This document shows, piece after piece, positions 46,860-54,437 of a stretch of 64,000 bases of DNA. Position 1 is the stretch's first letter. Each line of letters begins with the position of its first letter. Source of the stretch: Bacteroidetes bacterium GWF2_38_335. Its GTDB lineage: Bacteria > Bacteroidota > Bacteroidia > Bacteroidales > GWF2-38-335. Made by a program: the position numbers and the translations under genes. Under the pieces are notes generated by a model. It had not been told where the DNA came from. It made no database searches and was given only the letters and a program-made list of their open reading frames with translations. The DNA is taken from the NCBI GenBank assembly GCA_001769535.1, contig MEOH01000002.1, positions 62,001-126,000 of the forward strand, in the 5' to 3' direction.

Positions 46860-48068
46860 CTATTCTACAAATAATTCCACAATAGTCTGTATTCCTAGTG
46901 TGGTTTTTTCCCGGATTTCAATTACTGCATCATAAGCTTTTTCAACCGTAAGTTCCGATTTGATTACAACCCTGTTATTTTTGTCATACTCCTCGGGCAC
47001 AACAACTTTGTAACCAAGAGATTTTAATTGATTTTCTATTTCTTTGGCTTGTTCGGCTTTGTAATAGTCGCGCAGTATTAAATTAACCTTGTAAGTCAAT
47101 AATTCCTGTTTTGTTACAAAACCTTCTTTGTTAATAACGCCAATTAGATGCTCATCTGTAATAAAATATACATTTTTTCCGTCCGAAGAAAAGGAAACAA
47201 CCCCTCCTTCTGATTTTCCAATCTTTTCGAAGGTTAGTTTTGATGAATTTGGTGAGTTTATGTCGAATCTTTCAATCGCATGTCTGCCTGATCCGATAAG
47301 GGCGAAACTGCCATCCGGTTCTGCAAATACAGAATAGCAGGTAAGATAATCCGGATAAACTAATTCCTCTGCCCCTTTGAATAATCTTCCGTTAAACCAG
47401 CTAAAAATAAAATATGTGCTGTCTTTTGACAAAACACCATGACCAAAGCTATCAGAAAAGGCTTTTTTAGATTTGATGGTTTTTTTATGTATTTTTGAGT
47501 ATCCTTCGCTTTTATATACCAATACTTCTCCCGGCTCATCATTGCCATAACCTTTATGTCCTGAAACAAGCAACTCTTTTCCATCGGAAGAAAACATCAA
47601 TGCATCAATTTTCATTTCAGGATCTGAGAATTTTGCATCCACAGCACCAATTTTTGATTTGGTATTCATATCCAAAAGATGAACTTGAGTATCACCATAA
47701 CCAATTGTATAGCATAATCTGTCTGTTGTATTAGACCAGTTTACTTTATCAGCACTTAATTTAAAATCTACTGTCCAGTCAGAAACTTCAACACAGTACA
47801 CTTTTTCTTTTCTTTCTTCAACATAGCCAATTACCCATAAGTATTTTCCATTAGATGTAAAACTTAGCTTTTTAATGTTATGCCCAATCTTTTTTGTCCC
47901 TTTAACTTTTAATGATTCTTTATCAAGTATTGTTATATAGCCATTTTGATGCCCTATGACAATTATCTTTTCATTTGGATTGGCGGCTATGGCAATCGGG
48001 GTGTTTGCTTCAAAAGCATAAACTGCGGTTAAAAATATTGACAAAAGAATAACTAAAATTTTATTCAT
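46860..48068 (-). CDS. Exported beta-propeller (WD40-like) protein
   Basis: A 402-residue protein: I start at ATG 48068 (MNKILVILLSIFLTAVYAF); two codons upstream only a TTG is in frame. The mature part has about seven beta-propeller blades, such as IAIAANPNEKIIVIGHQNGYITILD and LMFSSDGKELLVSGHKGYG. After the propeller (about residue 320), the C-terminal 75 residues (YKAEQAKEIENQLKSLGYKVVVPEEY) form a different, alpha/beta domain. It is predicted to lie in the periplasm; the partner is unknown. No operon partner is close. Confidence 0.75.
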   Translation of the reverse strand: MNKILVILLSIFLTAVYAFEANTPIAIAANPNEKIIVIGHQNGYITILDKESLKVKGTKKIGHNIKKLSFTSNGKYLWVIGYVEERKEKVYCVEVSDWTVDFKLSADKVNWSNTTDRLCYTIGYGDTQVHLLDMNTKSKIGAVDAKFSDPEMKIDALMFSSDGKELLVSGHKGYGNDEPGEVLVYKSEGYSKIHKKTIKSKKAFSDSFGHGVLSKDSTYFIFSWFNGRLFKGAEELVYPDYLTCYSVFAEPDGSFALIGSGRHAIERFDINSPNSSKLTFEKIGKSEGGVVSFSSDGKNVYFITDEHLIGVINKEGFVTKQELLTYKVNLILRDYYKAEQAKEIENQLKSLGYKVVVPEEYDKNNRVVIKSELTVEKAYDAVIEIREKTTLGIQTIVELFVE

Positions 48069-48204
48069 CTTCAAAGTGTTTTAAATTTTACAATACATCT
48101 TAATACGATATTTAAATTAGTATTGTTTCAGATTTAGTGCCTGCCAAAAAAGTCGGAGTGTTTGATTTGCAGGGTTTTTCCAGTTAAGAGTGATTGCAAA
48201 TGAA

Positions 48205-49326
48205 CTACCTCGCCAAAATCCCCGTCAAATCATCATTTACATAAAAAACCTCTTTACCCTCCCGAATGGGTCTGAGAATGCCGAGTTTTTCCAGTTCACC
48301 GAAGTATTTGGTGATGGTGGTGCGGGAATATTTCTCAAGCAGATTACCTAATAATTTTGGTTTAATGTAGGGCTGACTAAAAATCAGTTCATTGACTTCC
48401 TTGCTGTACCATTTGCAATTTTTCTTTCCGTAATCAAGGGTGCTTTCCATTTGGTTTACAATATCTTCGATCATGGAATTTGTATTCAGAGCCGTTTTTT
48501 CAATGGCCTCAAGCATAAAAAGCACCCAGGGAATCCAATCTTTTCGGCTGGTTACTGCACTGAGTTTAAAGTAATAATCATCTTTATTCTCAATAATGTA
48601 TTTTGACAGATACAATGTTGGATGTGAAAGAAGTTTTTTATCAGACAGATAAAGCAAATTCAAAATTCTGCCTGTCCTGCCGTTGCCATCCCTAAAGGGG
48701 TGTATGGCTTCGAACTGGTAGTGGCTGACACACATTTTTATCAATGGATCGGTAGGATATTTTTCATCATCATTCAGGTATTCGACCCAGTTGTTGATCA
48801 GTTTTTCCAACAGTTGTTCTCCACGGGGCGGCGTATAAATGATTTCACCCGGTTTTAATTCGCTACTCCCCCTGCGAATAACAACCTGTGCCTGTGGTGG
48901 TCTGATTTCTGAATTTGTATCTTTTATTTGTTGAAAAATGCCTATGATTAATTCTTTGGTGATATTGCTTTTTTCTTTTAGCAACTTAAATCCTGTCCAT
49001 AATGCTTCTCTGTATTTCAGGACTTCTTTTGTTGCAAAATCAGCATTTTTTTCTTTGACAGAATCTGAAATGGCCTTATACAAAACATCATCGGTGGTAA
49101 AGATATTTTCAATTTCGGTCGAAGTCTTCGCTTCCTGTAACGCAATGGTATTGACAAGCATCAGAGGATTTGGCAACCTGAGCATGTTACTGTTGAAGGA
49201 TGCCAATGCTCTTGATGCAGAAACAAGCTTCTTCAGGATTTCCACATTTTCGTCCAGTCTTTTCTCCGGAGGCAGCAATGGTAAATCATTGTAGGGAATA
49301 TTTCGATCAAACTTTGTCATGTTCAT
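48205..49326 (-). CDS. Fic family protein with N-terminal inhibitory helix and C-terminal winged helix
   Basis: A 373-residue Fic protein, likely an AMP transferase acting on cytoplasmic proteins. The active site HPFRDGNGRTGR is complete (His209). The inhibitory motif S/T-x3-E-G/N is found as STEIEN (Ser69, Glu73, Asn74), on a helix before the Fic fold, so it should be self-inhibited until relieved. The C-terminal region (RTTITKYFGELEKLGILRPIREGKEVFYVNDD) is a winged-helix DNA-binding domain. Start codons ATG at 49326 or 49320 are both usable. Four TGAACA-type boxes lie around its start, suggesting control by its own winged helix. Confidence 0.92.
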   Translation of the reverse strand: MNMTKFDRNIPYNDLPLLPPEKRLDENVEILKKLVSASRALASFNSNMLRLPNPLMLVNTIALQEAKTSTEIENIFTTDDVLYKAISDSVKEKNADFATKEVLKYREALWTGFKLLKEKSNITKELIIGIFQQIKDTNSEIRPPQAQVVIRRGSSELKPGEIIYTPPRGEQLLEKLINNWVEYLNDDEKYPTDPLIKMCVSHYQFEAIHPFRDGNGRTGRILNLLYLSDKKLLSHPTLYLSKYIIENKDDYYFKLSAVTSRKDWIPWVLFMLEAIEKTALNTNSMIEDIVNQMESTLDYGKKNCKWYSKEVNELIFSQPYIKPKLLGNLLEKYSRTTITKYFGELEKLGILRPIREGKEVFYVNDDLTGILAR

Positions 49327-49442
49327 TTTTATATATAAAATTGGACATAAGGCAAAGATATGTTCATTTTTTGGAAAAACAAGGTATCGTGTTCATTTTT
49401 TTACAAAAAACTGAACATATCATAATAATGTGTCCAATTTTA
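49320..49442. promoter_or_regulatory. Repeated TGAACA boxes and a TTGGACA inverted repeat upstream of Fic
   Basis: On the reverse strand, AAAAATGAACA occurs at the start codon, near 49361-49371 and at 49391-49400; an opposing AAAACTGAACAT lies at 49407-49418. An outer inverted repeat, AAAATTGGACA at 49337-49347 and TGTCCAATTTT at 49431-49441, encloses three of these boxes. This looks like operator DNA for a winged-helix regulator; the Fic C-terminus is the natural candidate. Confidence 0.6.
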
Positions 49443-49464
49443 TTGATTTAAAGTTTTTTTTCGG

Positions 49465-49489
49465 GAGACGCACGCCGTGCGTCTCTACG
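49465..49489. repeat. GAGACGCA palindrome copy
   Basis: GAGACGCAC-gcc-GTGCGTCTC followed by TAC. It lies between the Fic operator region and the hydrogenase-type protease gene. Confidence 0.85.
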
Positions 49490-49527
49490 TTTGAAAATCT
49501 TTACTATTTTTGCAAAAAATAAATATA

Positions 49528-50034
49528 ATGGACAAAAAAATACTGATATACGGCTACGGCAATCCGGGAAGGATGGACGACGGACTGGGTAACAGGTTTG
49601 TGGAGATCATGGAAGAATGGGCAAAGGAAAACAAAATCGAAAATGTTGGTTTTGACTCCAACTACCAGCTGAACATCGAGGATGCTGAAAACATCTCGGG
49701 CTATGATGTGGTGTTATTTGTGGATGCTTCCGAGGAACCCATTGACAGCTTTATCATGACTAAAGTGGATCCATCCGATTCGAAAATTGAATTCACCATG
49801 CATGCTGTCTCCTGCTCATACATTGTAGACCTGTGCATCAAAATGTACAACAAATCACCCGAAACCTATCTTTTGCATATCAAAGGGTATGAGTGGGAAT
49901 TTGAGGAACAAATAACCGAAAAAGCCACTGAGAATCTTGAAAAATCTCTTGCGCTTGTCAAAACAATACTTATGGGGAATCGTTCTTTTAAGGAATATGC
50001 GAATGCTGAAACACCCAGATTCTGGAATAATTAA
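49528..50034 (+). CDS. Hydrogenase maturation protease family protein (HycI/HoxW-like)
   Basis: A 168-residue peptidase-A31-like protein. It begins MDKKILIYGYGNPGRMDDGLG, the typical G-x-G-N-x-x-x-x-DDG-x-G motif with a nickel-binding Asp; a second Asp lies in VVLFVDASEE, and the third ligand is the His in FTMHAVSC. Such proteases trim the large-subunit C-terminus of [NiFe] hydrogenases after metal insertion. No hydrogenase genes are in this window, so it may serve a distant locus or another target. Start is ATG 49528; the TTG at 49510 is less likely. A TATTTTTG box at 49505-49512 lies just before it. Confidence 0.85.
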   Translation: MDKKILIYGYGNPGRMDDGLGNRFVEIMEEWAKENKIENVGFDSNYQLNIEDAENISGYDVVLFVDASEEPIDSFIMTKVDPSDSKIEFTMHAVSCSYIVDLCIKMYNKSPETYLLHIKGYEWEFEEQITEKATENLEKSLALVKTILMGNRSFKEYANAETPRFWNN

Positions 50035-50127
50035 CAAAAGATTGTGGGTAATTTTTTATGATTCAGCATTTTTTGTATGGATTTTGCTGGTCAAACAATG
50101 TATATTTGCATCGTAAAAAATTTTCAT

Positions 50128-50922
50128 ATGAAAAGTCTGGTTTTTATTATTTTGGTTTTTATTTCAGTAAGTTTTACAGCACAGGCAGCATTTCAATATC
50201 TGCCGGGAGGAAGTGATGACGAATACGAACAGCTGATCAGTCAGGCCAACGACCTGTATGACTCCTACAAATTTACTGAGGCAAAAATCCTTTATGAAAA
50301 GGCCCTTGCCCTGAAGCCAAATTCCAAACTGGCAGTATATAAACTGCAGGACATCAAAACCATGCAGGAGCTTTTTAAAGCTGTAGAGAATTATGACAAG
50401 ATAGCTGAAACCAATCCGGTAATCCCTAAAATAATCGAGAAAAAAGTAATCGACGAATCTGTAGCCGAAAACAAAGTTGAATCAGTTGAACCGGTAAAAC
50501 TCACTGAAAATTCTACCGAAAACACCATCGTCAGAAAAACCGATAACAAATTAAAACCAACAACCATCGTTGAACTCCCTGTGGAAAAAAAAGAAGTTCC
50601 GGCTACCGAAGTAAAACCTGTTGTTAAAGAAACTGTTGTGGTGGCCGAACAACCCAAGCTTACCGAAGCAGAGGTTGAGGAAGCTTATCAGATGGAACAA
50701 AAACGACTGCTTGATAAGTACCCGGTAGGAAAAACCATTGAGCATATTGACAGTGATGTCAGAAAAGTCACCCGAATCATTGTGAGTGATGGAAAAAAAG
50801 CTACGATTTACCTGAGGGTTCAGTATTCGTGGGGCGGACTGAATTATTACATCGATGAATCGCCCAAACGGGTTTATTCTATTGATTCTGATGAGTATGC
50901 CAAGGTAGCCGAGGGGATGTAA
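50128..50922 (+). CDS. Exported TPR-start protein with low-complexity linker
   Basis: A 264-residue protein: start at MKSLVFIILVFISVSFTAQA (50128); an ATG at 50077 adds 17 residues without signal character. After the signal, a TPR pair (NDLYDSYKFTEAKILYEKA and LALKPNSKLAVYKLQDIK) covers about residues 30-75. A linker of Glu/Lys/Val/Pro/Thr (about residues 90-200) follows, containing VVKETVVV-type repeats. The last 65 residues are a small beta domain (KRLLDKYPVGKTIEHIDSD and TIYLRVQYSWGGLNYYID). It suggests an envelope adaptor protein, with no known family. A TATATTTG box occurs at 50101-50108. Confidence 0.75.
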   Translation: MKSLVFIILVFISVSFTAQAAFQYLPGGSDDEYEQLISQANDLYDSYKFTEAKILYEKALALKPNSKLAVYKLQDIKTMQELFKAVENYDKIAETNPVIPKIIEKKVIDESVAENKVESVEPVKLTENSTENTIVRKTDNKLKPTTIVELPVEKKEVPATEVKPVVKETVVVAEQPKLTEAEVEEAYQMEQKRLLDKYPVGKTIEHIDSDVRKVTRIIVSDGKKATIYLRVQYSWGGLNYYIDESPKRVYSIDSDEYAKVAEGM

Positions 50923-51066
50923 TGTCGGAAGTTTCATCTGGTAAAAGTAAAATTTCAGGATCACCCGATAGATATTTAAACTCGTTTGCAACACCTTGCA
51001 GATGTAAGACATTAATAAATCATTAGTTTTGAATGAATAAATTAATACAACAAAAATAAAACGACT

Positions 51067-51840
51067 ATGAAAATTTTAGGCACATTATTAATTGGGATGT
51101 TTGTGTTACTGGCTGTTGTTTCGTGCGACAATAAGGAAGCAGACAAAAAGAACAATCAGAAGGATACAACCGACACCCTTGGAGATAAAGCGATTTATGA
51201 AGACAATGTTTTGGTGTCTGTTTTTACGGAATATAACAAACTTCCGTACAATGCAGATTCGGCATTTATAACCAAAGTAAGTGAAGATGAAAAGTTTCAA
51301 TCACTCAGTTCAGCCGAAGTGGAAATGCTTTTCAAGAGTTACAAGGAGATGAACATTACTATGGGAGCCGAATATGATATCAGTAATTTTTTCAAGATTG
51401 ACTCGCTTAAAACATCAGGAAAATATGAGGAATATGTTGAGAGTCTGGACATCGGAATGATGAAGGAATCGGTTGCCAGAGCAGCACACAGGATAAAGAT
51501 AGATGAGAACACCGAGCTATTAACCTGGTACCTCACCTACTCCACCTACGAAGCATGTCCCTATGCATCGGGCACGATGATGTTTGCCACAATCATGTAT
51601 TACGGTCAGTTTGGCGAGTGCATCGTATTGGCCGATCAGATGGGAGCCGGAGATCCGCCATCAACCATGAGCCGCAGCTTGGTTGGCAAAATAAACCAGA
51701 ACGGTAAAATTGAATTAAACCTTGTGCAGGAAAATGGTGATGAAGATGAGAACGGACCGATAACTGAGATAACTAAAAAGAGTTGTGTTTTTCAGTTGAA
51801 TGAGGGGGTTTTGGATGTTGTTTCGGAGAAAAAACAATAG
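51067..51840 (+). CDS. Lipoprotein of unknown function
   Basis: A 257-residue lipoprotein: MKILGTLLIGMFVLLAVVSC, with lipid-attachment Cys20. A charged linker follows, then a helical region (SADSAFITKVSEDEKFQ to about residue 160) and a beta-rich C-terminal part with LTWYLTYSTYEACPYASGTMMFATI. No family recognised. The gene is the last on this strand before tRNA-Asp, 90 bases away, so it lies on the chromosomal side of the putative island. Confidence 0.7.
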   Translation: MKILGTLLIGMFVLLAVVSCDNKEADKKNNQKDTTDTLGDKAIYEDNVLVSVFTEYNKLPYNADSAFITKVSEDEKFQSLSSAEVEMLFKSYKEMNITMGAEYDISNFFKIDSLKTSGKYEEYVESLDIGMMKESVARAAHRIKIDENTELLTWYLTYSTYEACPYASGTMMFATIMYYGQFGECIVLADQMGAGDPPSTMSRSLVGKINQNGKIELNLVQENGDEDENGPITEITKKSCVFQLNEGVLDVVSEKKQ

Positions 51841-51874
51841 AAACAATAAAAAAAAACAGTTTTTTGAATAATAT

Positions 51875-51905
51875 TTTGCATAAACAAAAAAAAGATGTAT
51901 TTTTG
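51875..51905 (+). promoter_or_regulatory. Promoter of tRNA-Asp
   Basis: TTTG (51875-51878) and TATTTTTG (51898-51905) are spaced 19 bases apart, a textbook Bacteroidetes promoter with -33 TTTG and -7 TAnnTTTG. The tRNA begins 25 bases after the -7 box. Confidence 0.8.
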
Positions 51906-51930
51906 CAGCGCTTAAAAGCAAACCAATTGA

Positions 51931-52004
51931 GGTGCGGTAGTTCAGTTGGTTAGAATACCGGCCTGTCACGCCGGGGGTCGCGGGTTCGAGTCCCGTCCGC
52001 ACCG
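51931..52004 (+). tRNA. tRNA-Asp (GTC)
   Basis: A 74-base cloverleaf: acceptor GGTGCGG pairs with CCGCACC, D-arm with TTCAGTTGGTTAGAAT, anticodon arm CCGGC-CTGTCAC-GCCGG with GTC at 51965-51967 and TTCGAGTC T-loop in the arm GCGGG/CCCGT. Discriminator is G; the 3' CCA is not encoded. The GTC anticodon reads Asp codons GAC and GAU. Confidence 0.97.
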
Positions 52005-52008
52005 CTTA

Positions 52009-52031
52009 AACGTCCTGATTTTCAGGGCGTT
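52009..52031 (+). terminator. Hairpin after tRNA-Asp
   Basis: AACGTCCTGA and TCAGGGCGTT pair over a TTT loop (10 pairs, one G-T), directly after the tRNA. The following T-run is short (TTGCTGTTT), so it is a likely but weak terminator or processing hairpin. Confidence 0.7.
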
Positions 52032-52040
52032 TGCTGTTTC

Positions 52041-52061
52041 TGGTGGTCAGATTGGTGGTCA
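52041..52061. repeat. TGGTGGTCA direct repeat next to tRNA-Asp
   Basis: TGGTGGTCA occurs at 52041-52049 and 52053-52061, offset by 12 bases. Short direct repeats beside a tRNA 3' end could be arm-type or core sites for an integrase, but no integrase gene is visible in the window. Confidence 0.4.
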
Positions 52062-52156
52062 TTTTAAATTGGTTTTTGATTCTTTTCGCACATTTTTTTA
52101 CCTCTTTTTCATAAATAATTCATGTTTTTTTTGCTATTTTTAATAAAAATTTAGAC

Positions 52157-53044
52157 ATGAACCCGGACGAAAATTCATTTTCAGATTCTAAAAGTACAAA
52201 AGAGGCTTATGATGTTGATGTGATTTCTGCATTAAAGAATCTGAAAAATGAAATTTTTAACAACGAACTCAATGTTGACCTGTCACCACAAGAATATTAC
52301 GACAGAATTGAGGGAAGCGTCAGGTTTTATTGCAAAAAATATAATCTGGATTTCGATTCACTTTACAATTTAAACAGTTTTCTTGTCGTGCCCAGCGACA
52401 AAGGCTTTTACAGCACTGCTCTTGCCCTTACTGCAATGTCCTTTGACCCGGTTCGAATCCCCAATCTTTTTGATTACCAGAAATACCATTATCAAGGCCC
52501 AGAAGATTTTAAAAATCTTATTGAGTTTGAAGTTTATGGACTTGTAAAAAGTTTCTCAAAGTGGGACAACATGCAAAGACTGGCAATGATATTTCAATGG
52601 GTTTATCTGGAAAGAGGCATGACCAATGCAATTTCCTTCCCTTTGAAAAACGAAGTTTCCAGAACAAAACCTGTCAAAAAAACAAAAAACCAGAAAGATT
52701 TTTCAGAATTCTTTACCAACCAGAATTACGTAAAATTGATTGTTGAATACCTACTCGACAGAAAAATCATTGATGCAGCTCATAATTGGGTTGGCAGGGT
52801 TGAATTCGTTGGGGATTTTGTCGGATTTATGAAAGCACTTGACCACATTCAAATAATCAACGGAAAAAAGTTCACAACAGCTTGCAACAGCTTTAAACAT
52901 AGGTTTAGTGTAAAAATTTCTGATGATTATTTCTATAAAGATCGTTATAAAATTACTGATGGCTTCGAATTTTATCAAGATGACATTCAGAAGTGGTTTA
53001 TAGAACACCAAATAACCCTCACCCCAAAGGCATACTCGGAATAA
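52157..53044 (+). CDS. Island protein of unknown function (295 aa)
   Basis: A 295-residue soluble protein without signal or membrane segments. It is rich in aromatic and charged residues (NELNVDLSPQEYYDRIEGSV, LLDRKIIDAAHNWVGRVEFVG). The last 60 residues include a helical, DNA-binding-looking stretch, but I cannot match a family. Its position just after a tRNA and before a palindrome-controlled HTH gene suggests a mobile-element-associated role. The start ATG at 52157 is within an A+T-rich leader with no obvious -7 box. Confidence 0.65.
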   Translation: MNPDENSFSDSKSTKEAYDVDVISALKNLKNEIFNNELNVDLSPQEYYDRIEGSVRFYCKKYNLDFDSLYNLNSFLVVPSDKGFYSTALALTAMSFDPVRIPNLFDYQKYHYQGPEDFKNLIEFEVYGLVKSFSKWDNMQRLAMIFQWVYLERGMTNAISFPLKNEVSRTKPVKKTKNQKDFSEFFTNQNYVKLIVEYLLDRKIIDAAHNWVGRVEFVGDFVGFMKALDHIQIINGKKFTTACNSFKHRFSVKISDDYFYKDRYKITDGFEFYQDDIQKWFIEHQITLTPKAYSE

Positions 53045-53077
53045 TCGTTAATTAAATTCCAAAATTATTTTGTCCGG

Positions 53078-53098
53078 TTTGTCCAAAAATTGGACAAA
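53078..53098. promoter_or_regulatory. TTTGTCCAA palindromic operator
   Basis: TTTGTCCAA and TTGGACAAA are perfect inverted 9-base arms around AAA; an extra TTTTGTCC half-site lies at 53068-53075. It sits 40 bases upstream of the HTH gene start, so it may be the binding site of that protein or of another regulator. Confidence 0.7.
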
Positions 53099-53138
53099 AT
53101 CCTTCATCTGCTTGCTAATTTTATTCAAAATTCCGGAT

Positions 53139-53411
53139 ATGAAAATAATAACAATAACCGTTGAGGAATTAGCTGAACTTATCGATGACCGGCTGAGAAA
53201 GGCTTTTCAGGATTTTCTGGCCCTGCAAAATAAAAAACCCGACGAGTACATTTCCCGTCTCGACCTGGCTAAGAAGTTCGGTAAAAGTCCTGAAACCATC
53301 GATAAATGGGAAAAATGGGGACAGCTCCCCCGTGCCATAAAGCTGGGTAGGAAAAAGTTTTTCCTAATGGCTGAAGTAGAAGAGAAAATAAATAATAAAC
53401 GTAATATTTAA
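53139..53411 (+). CDS. Small HTH protein (excisionase/MerR-like helix-turn-helix)
   Basis: A 90-residue protein. Start is ATG 53139; a longer frame beginning at 53070 runs through the operator palindrome. The first 45 residues (MKIITITVEELAELIDDRLR) form an amphipathic helix. The rest, YISRLDLAKKFGKSPETIDKWEKWGQLPRAIKLGRKKFF, is a winged HTH of the type found in excisionases of Bacteroidetes mobile elements (first helix LDLAKKFGKS, then wing KLGRKKFF). A DNA-binding role, perhaps repressor or recombination directionality factor, is likely. The next gene begins 6 bases after its stop. Confidence 0.75.
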   Translation: MKIITITVEELAELIDDRLRKAFQDFLALQNKKPDEYISRLDLAKKFGKSPETIDKWEKWGQLPRAIKLGRKKFFLMAEVEEKINNKRNI

Positions 53412-53417
53412 TAGAGA

Positions 53418-53795
53418 ATGGAGACCAATAGAATTTGCCAATACCGACACTGTGAAAGGACTATCCCCGAAAGTCGGAGAAGCGACGCAAAGTACTGCTG
53501 TAATGAACACGCTTGGAAAGAGAAGAATTTACGGAAAAAAGACAATACGATCAGAGTGAATTCTGAAAAGGAAATCCGGAAAGCTTATGCCTACATAGAT
53601 CGACGCTATAAGGAAGGCAAAAATAATATACCAATATCAGTACTGGAATTTGACGGTTTCAATCAGGAGGTATTAACGCATTTAGTTGATCTTGGTCATA
53701 AAGATGGAATATTCAAATGCCAGTTACATGATTATATTCTGCGATTTACAAATGAAAGTTTACAAATAGAAAAAATTCAAAATGAAAATCAGTGA
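53418..53795 (+). CDS. Small zinc-finger protein
   Basis: A 125-residue protein. Near the N-terminus, CQYRHC and YCCNEHAW give a C-x4-C ... CC-x2-H arrangement (residues 7-31) typical of small zinc ribbons found in mobile-element proteins. The rest is charged and helical (DNTIRVNSEKEIRKAYAYIDRRYKEGKN), with no known family. Its 3' end overlaps the next gene by 14 bases, so the HTH, zinc-finger and membrane genes likely form an operon. Confidence 0.68.
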   Translation: METNRICQYRHCERTIPESRRSDAKYCCNEHAWKEKNLRKKDNTIRVNSEKEIRKAYAYIDRRYKEGKNNIPISVLEFDGFNQEVLTHLVDLGHKDGIFKCQLHDYILRFTNESLQIEKIQNENQ

Positions 53796-54207
53796 TGCTT
53801 CAAAAATAGTATTTGAACAATTTAATAAAACTCAAATGCTTAAAGCCGAAAACACAATATTGAAATCGGCCATAAATAAAAATATTGAAACCATAAAACC
53901 CGGCTTAGCCCCTAAAAAAGTAGTTTTAACCCCAAAACCTGTAGCTCCGATCAATCAAACAACACCCATTTTACCTCCAAAAACAATATTACCAGCTGTT
54001 CAGGATGCCCAAAATGATATTCAGGCAGAATTCAATGAGGATTCAACAGCAAAACAATGGAAGACAGTTGGGTGGATAATTTTTGGGGCTGCCGTTGTTC
54101 TTGTAATAGTCTACCTGGTGCACAAACACAACGAAAAAAGACGACTGCAGAAGGATGAATGTTTCAAATATACTAAAAAAGAATGGGTGAAAAAAAGGCT
54201 CTTTTGA
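53782..54207 (+). CDS. Single-span membrane protein with Pro-rich linker
   Basis: A 141-residue protein. The first 45 residues form a Lys-rich helix (MKISDASKIVFEQFNKTQML). A Pro/Thr/Lys-rich linker (about residues 45-75, LTPKPVAPINQTTPIL) is followed by one membrane span at about residues 94-114 (TVGWIIFGAAVVLVIVYLV) and a basic cytoplasmic-type tail (HKHNEKRRLQKDECFK). It overlaps the zinc-finger gene by 14 bases. Topology suggests a membrane-anchored accessory protein of the element; function unknown. Confidence 0.62.
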   Translation: MKISDASKIVFEQFNKTQMLKAENTILKSAINKNIETIKPGLAPKKVVLTPKPVAPINQTTPILPPKTILPAVQDAQNDIQAEFNEDSTAKQWKTVGWIIFGAAVVLVIVYLVHKHNEKRRLQKDECFKYTKKEWVKKRLF

Positions 54208-54437
54208 TTTTGCCGAAGGGTTGGCTTTGTGTGTCGGGGCAAAAGCAAATGTGCCATTGTAGGTCGGCAATTGTTTTAAAAAATGTGCGGTGGGCAAAAA
54301 ATAAAAAACAATGGGTCGGTTTGAGTGTCGGCTATCTGGTCTTGTCAATATTTCGTTTTTCTGTACTTTCCAATGGTTTAATTTTCCGTTGTCTTTGTCT
54401 TCTACACAATGTCTTTTATGATGTTTCATTTTACTAA
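54208..54437. other. Non-coding stretch with atypical base composition and inverted repeat
   Basis: This gap between the membrane protein and the SIR2 gene is G-rich on the forward strand. TTGCCGA (54210-54216) and TCGGCAA (54264-54270) are inverted over a 47-base loop; GTCGG and AAATGTGC words recur. Possible frames here lack a plausible start or composition, so I call no gene. Confidence 0.4.

Noticed and set aside
52005-52156. att site duplicated from the tRNA-Asp 3' end
   Set aside because: I found no second copy of the tRNA 3' end in the window; only a short TGGTGGTCA direct repeat is present.
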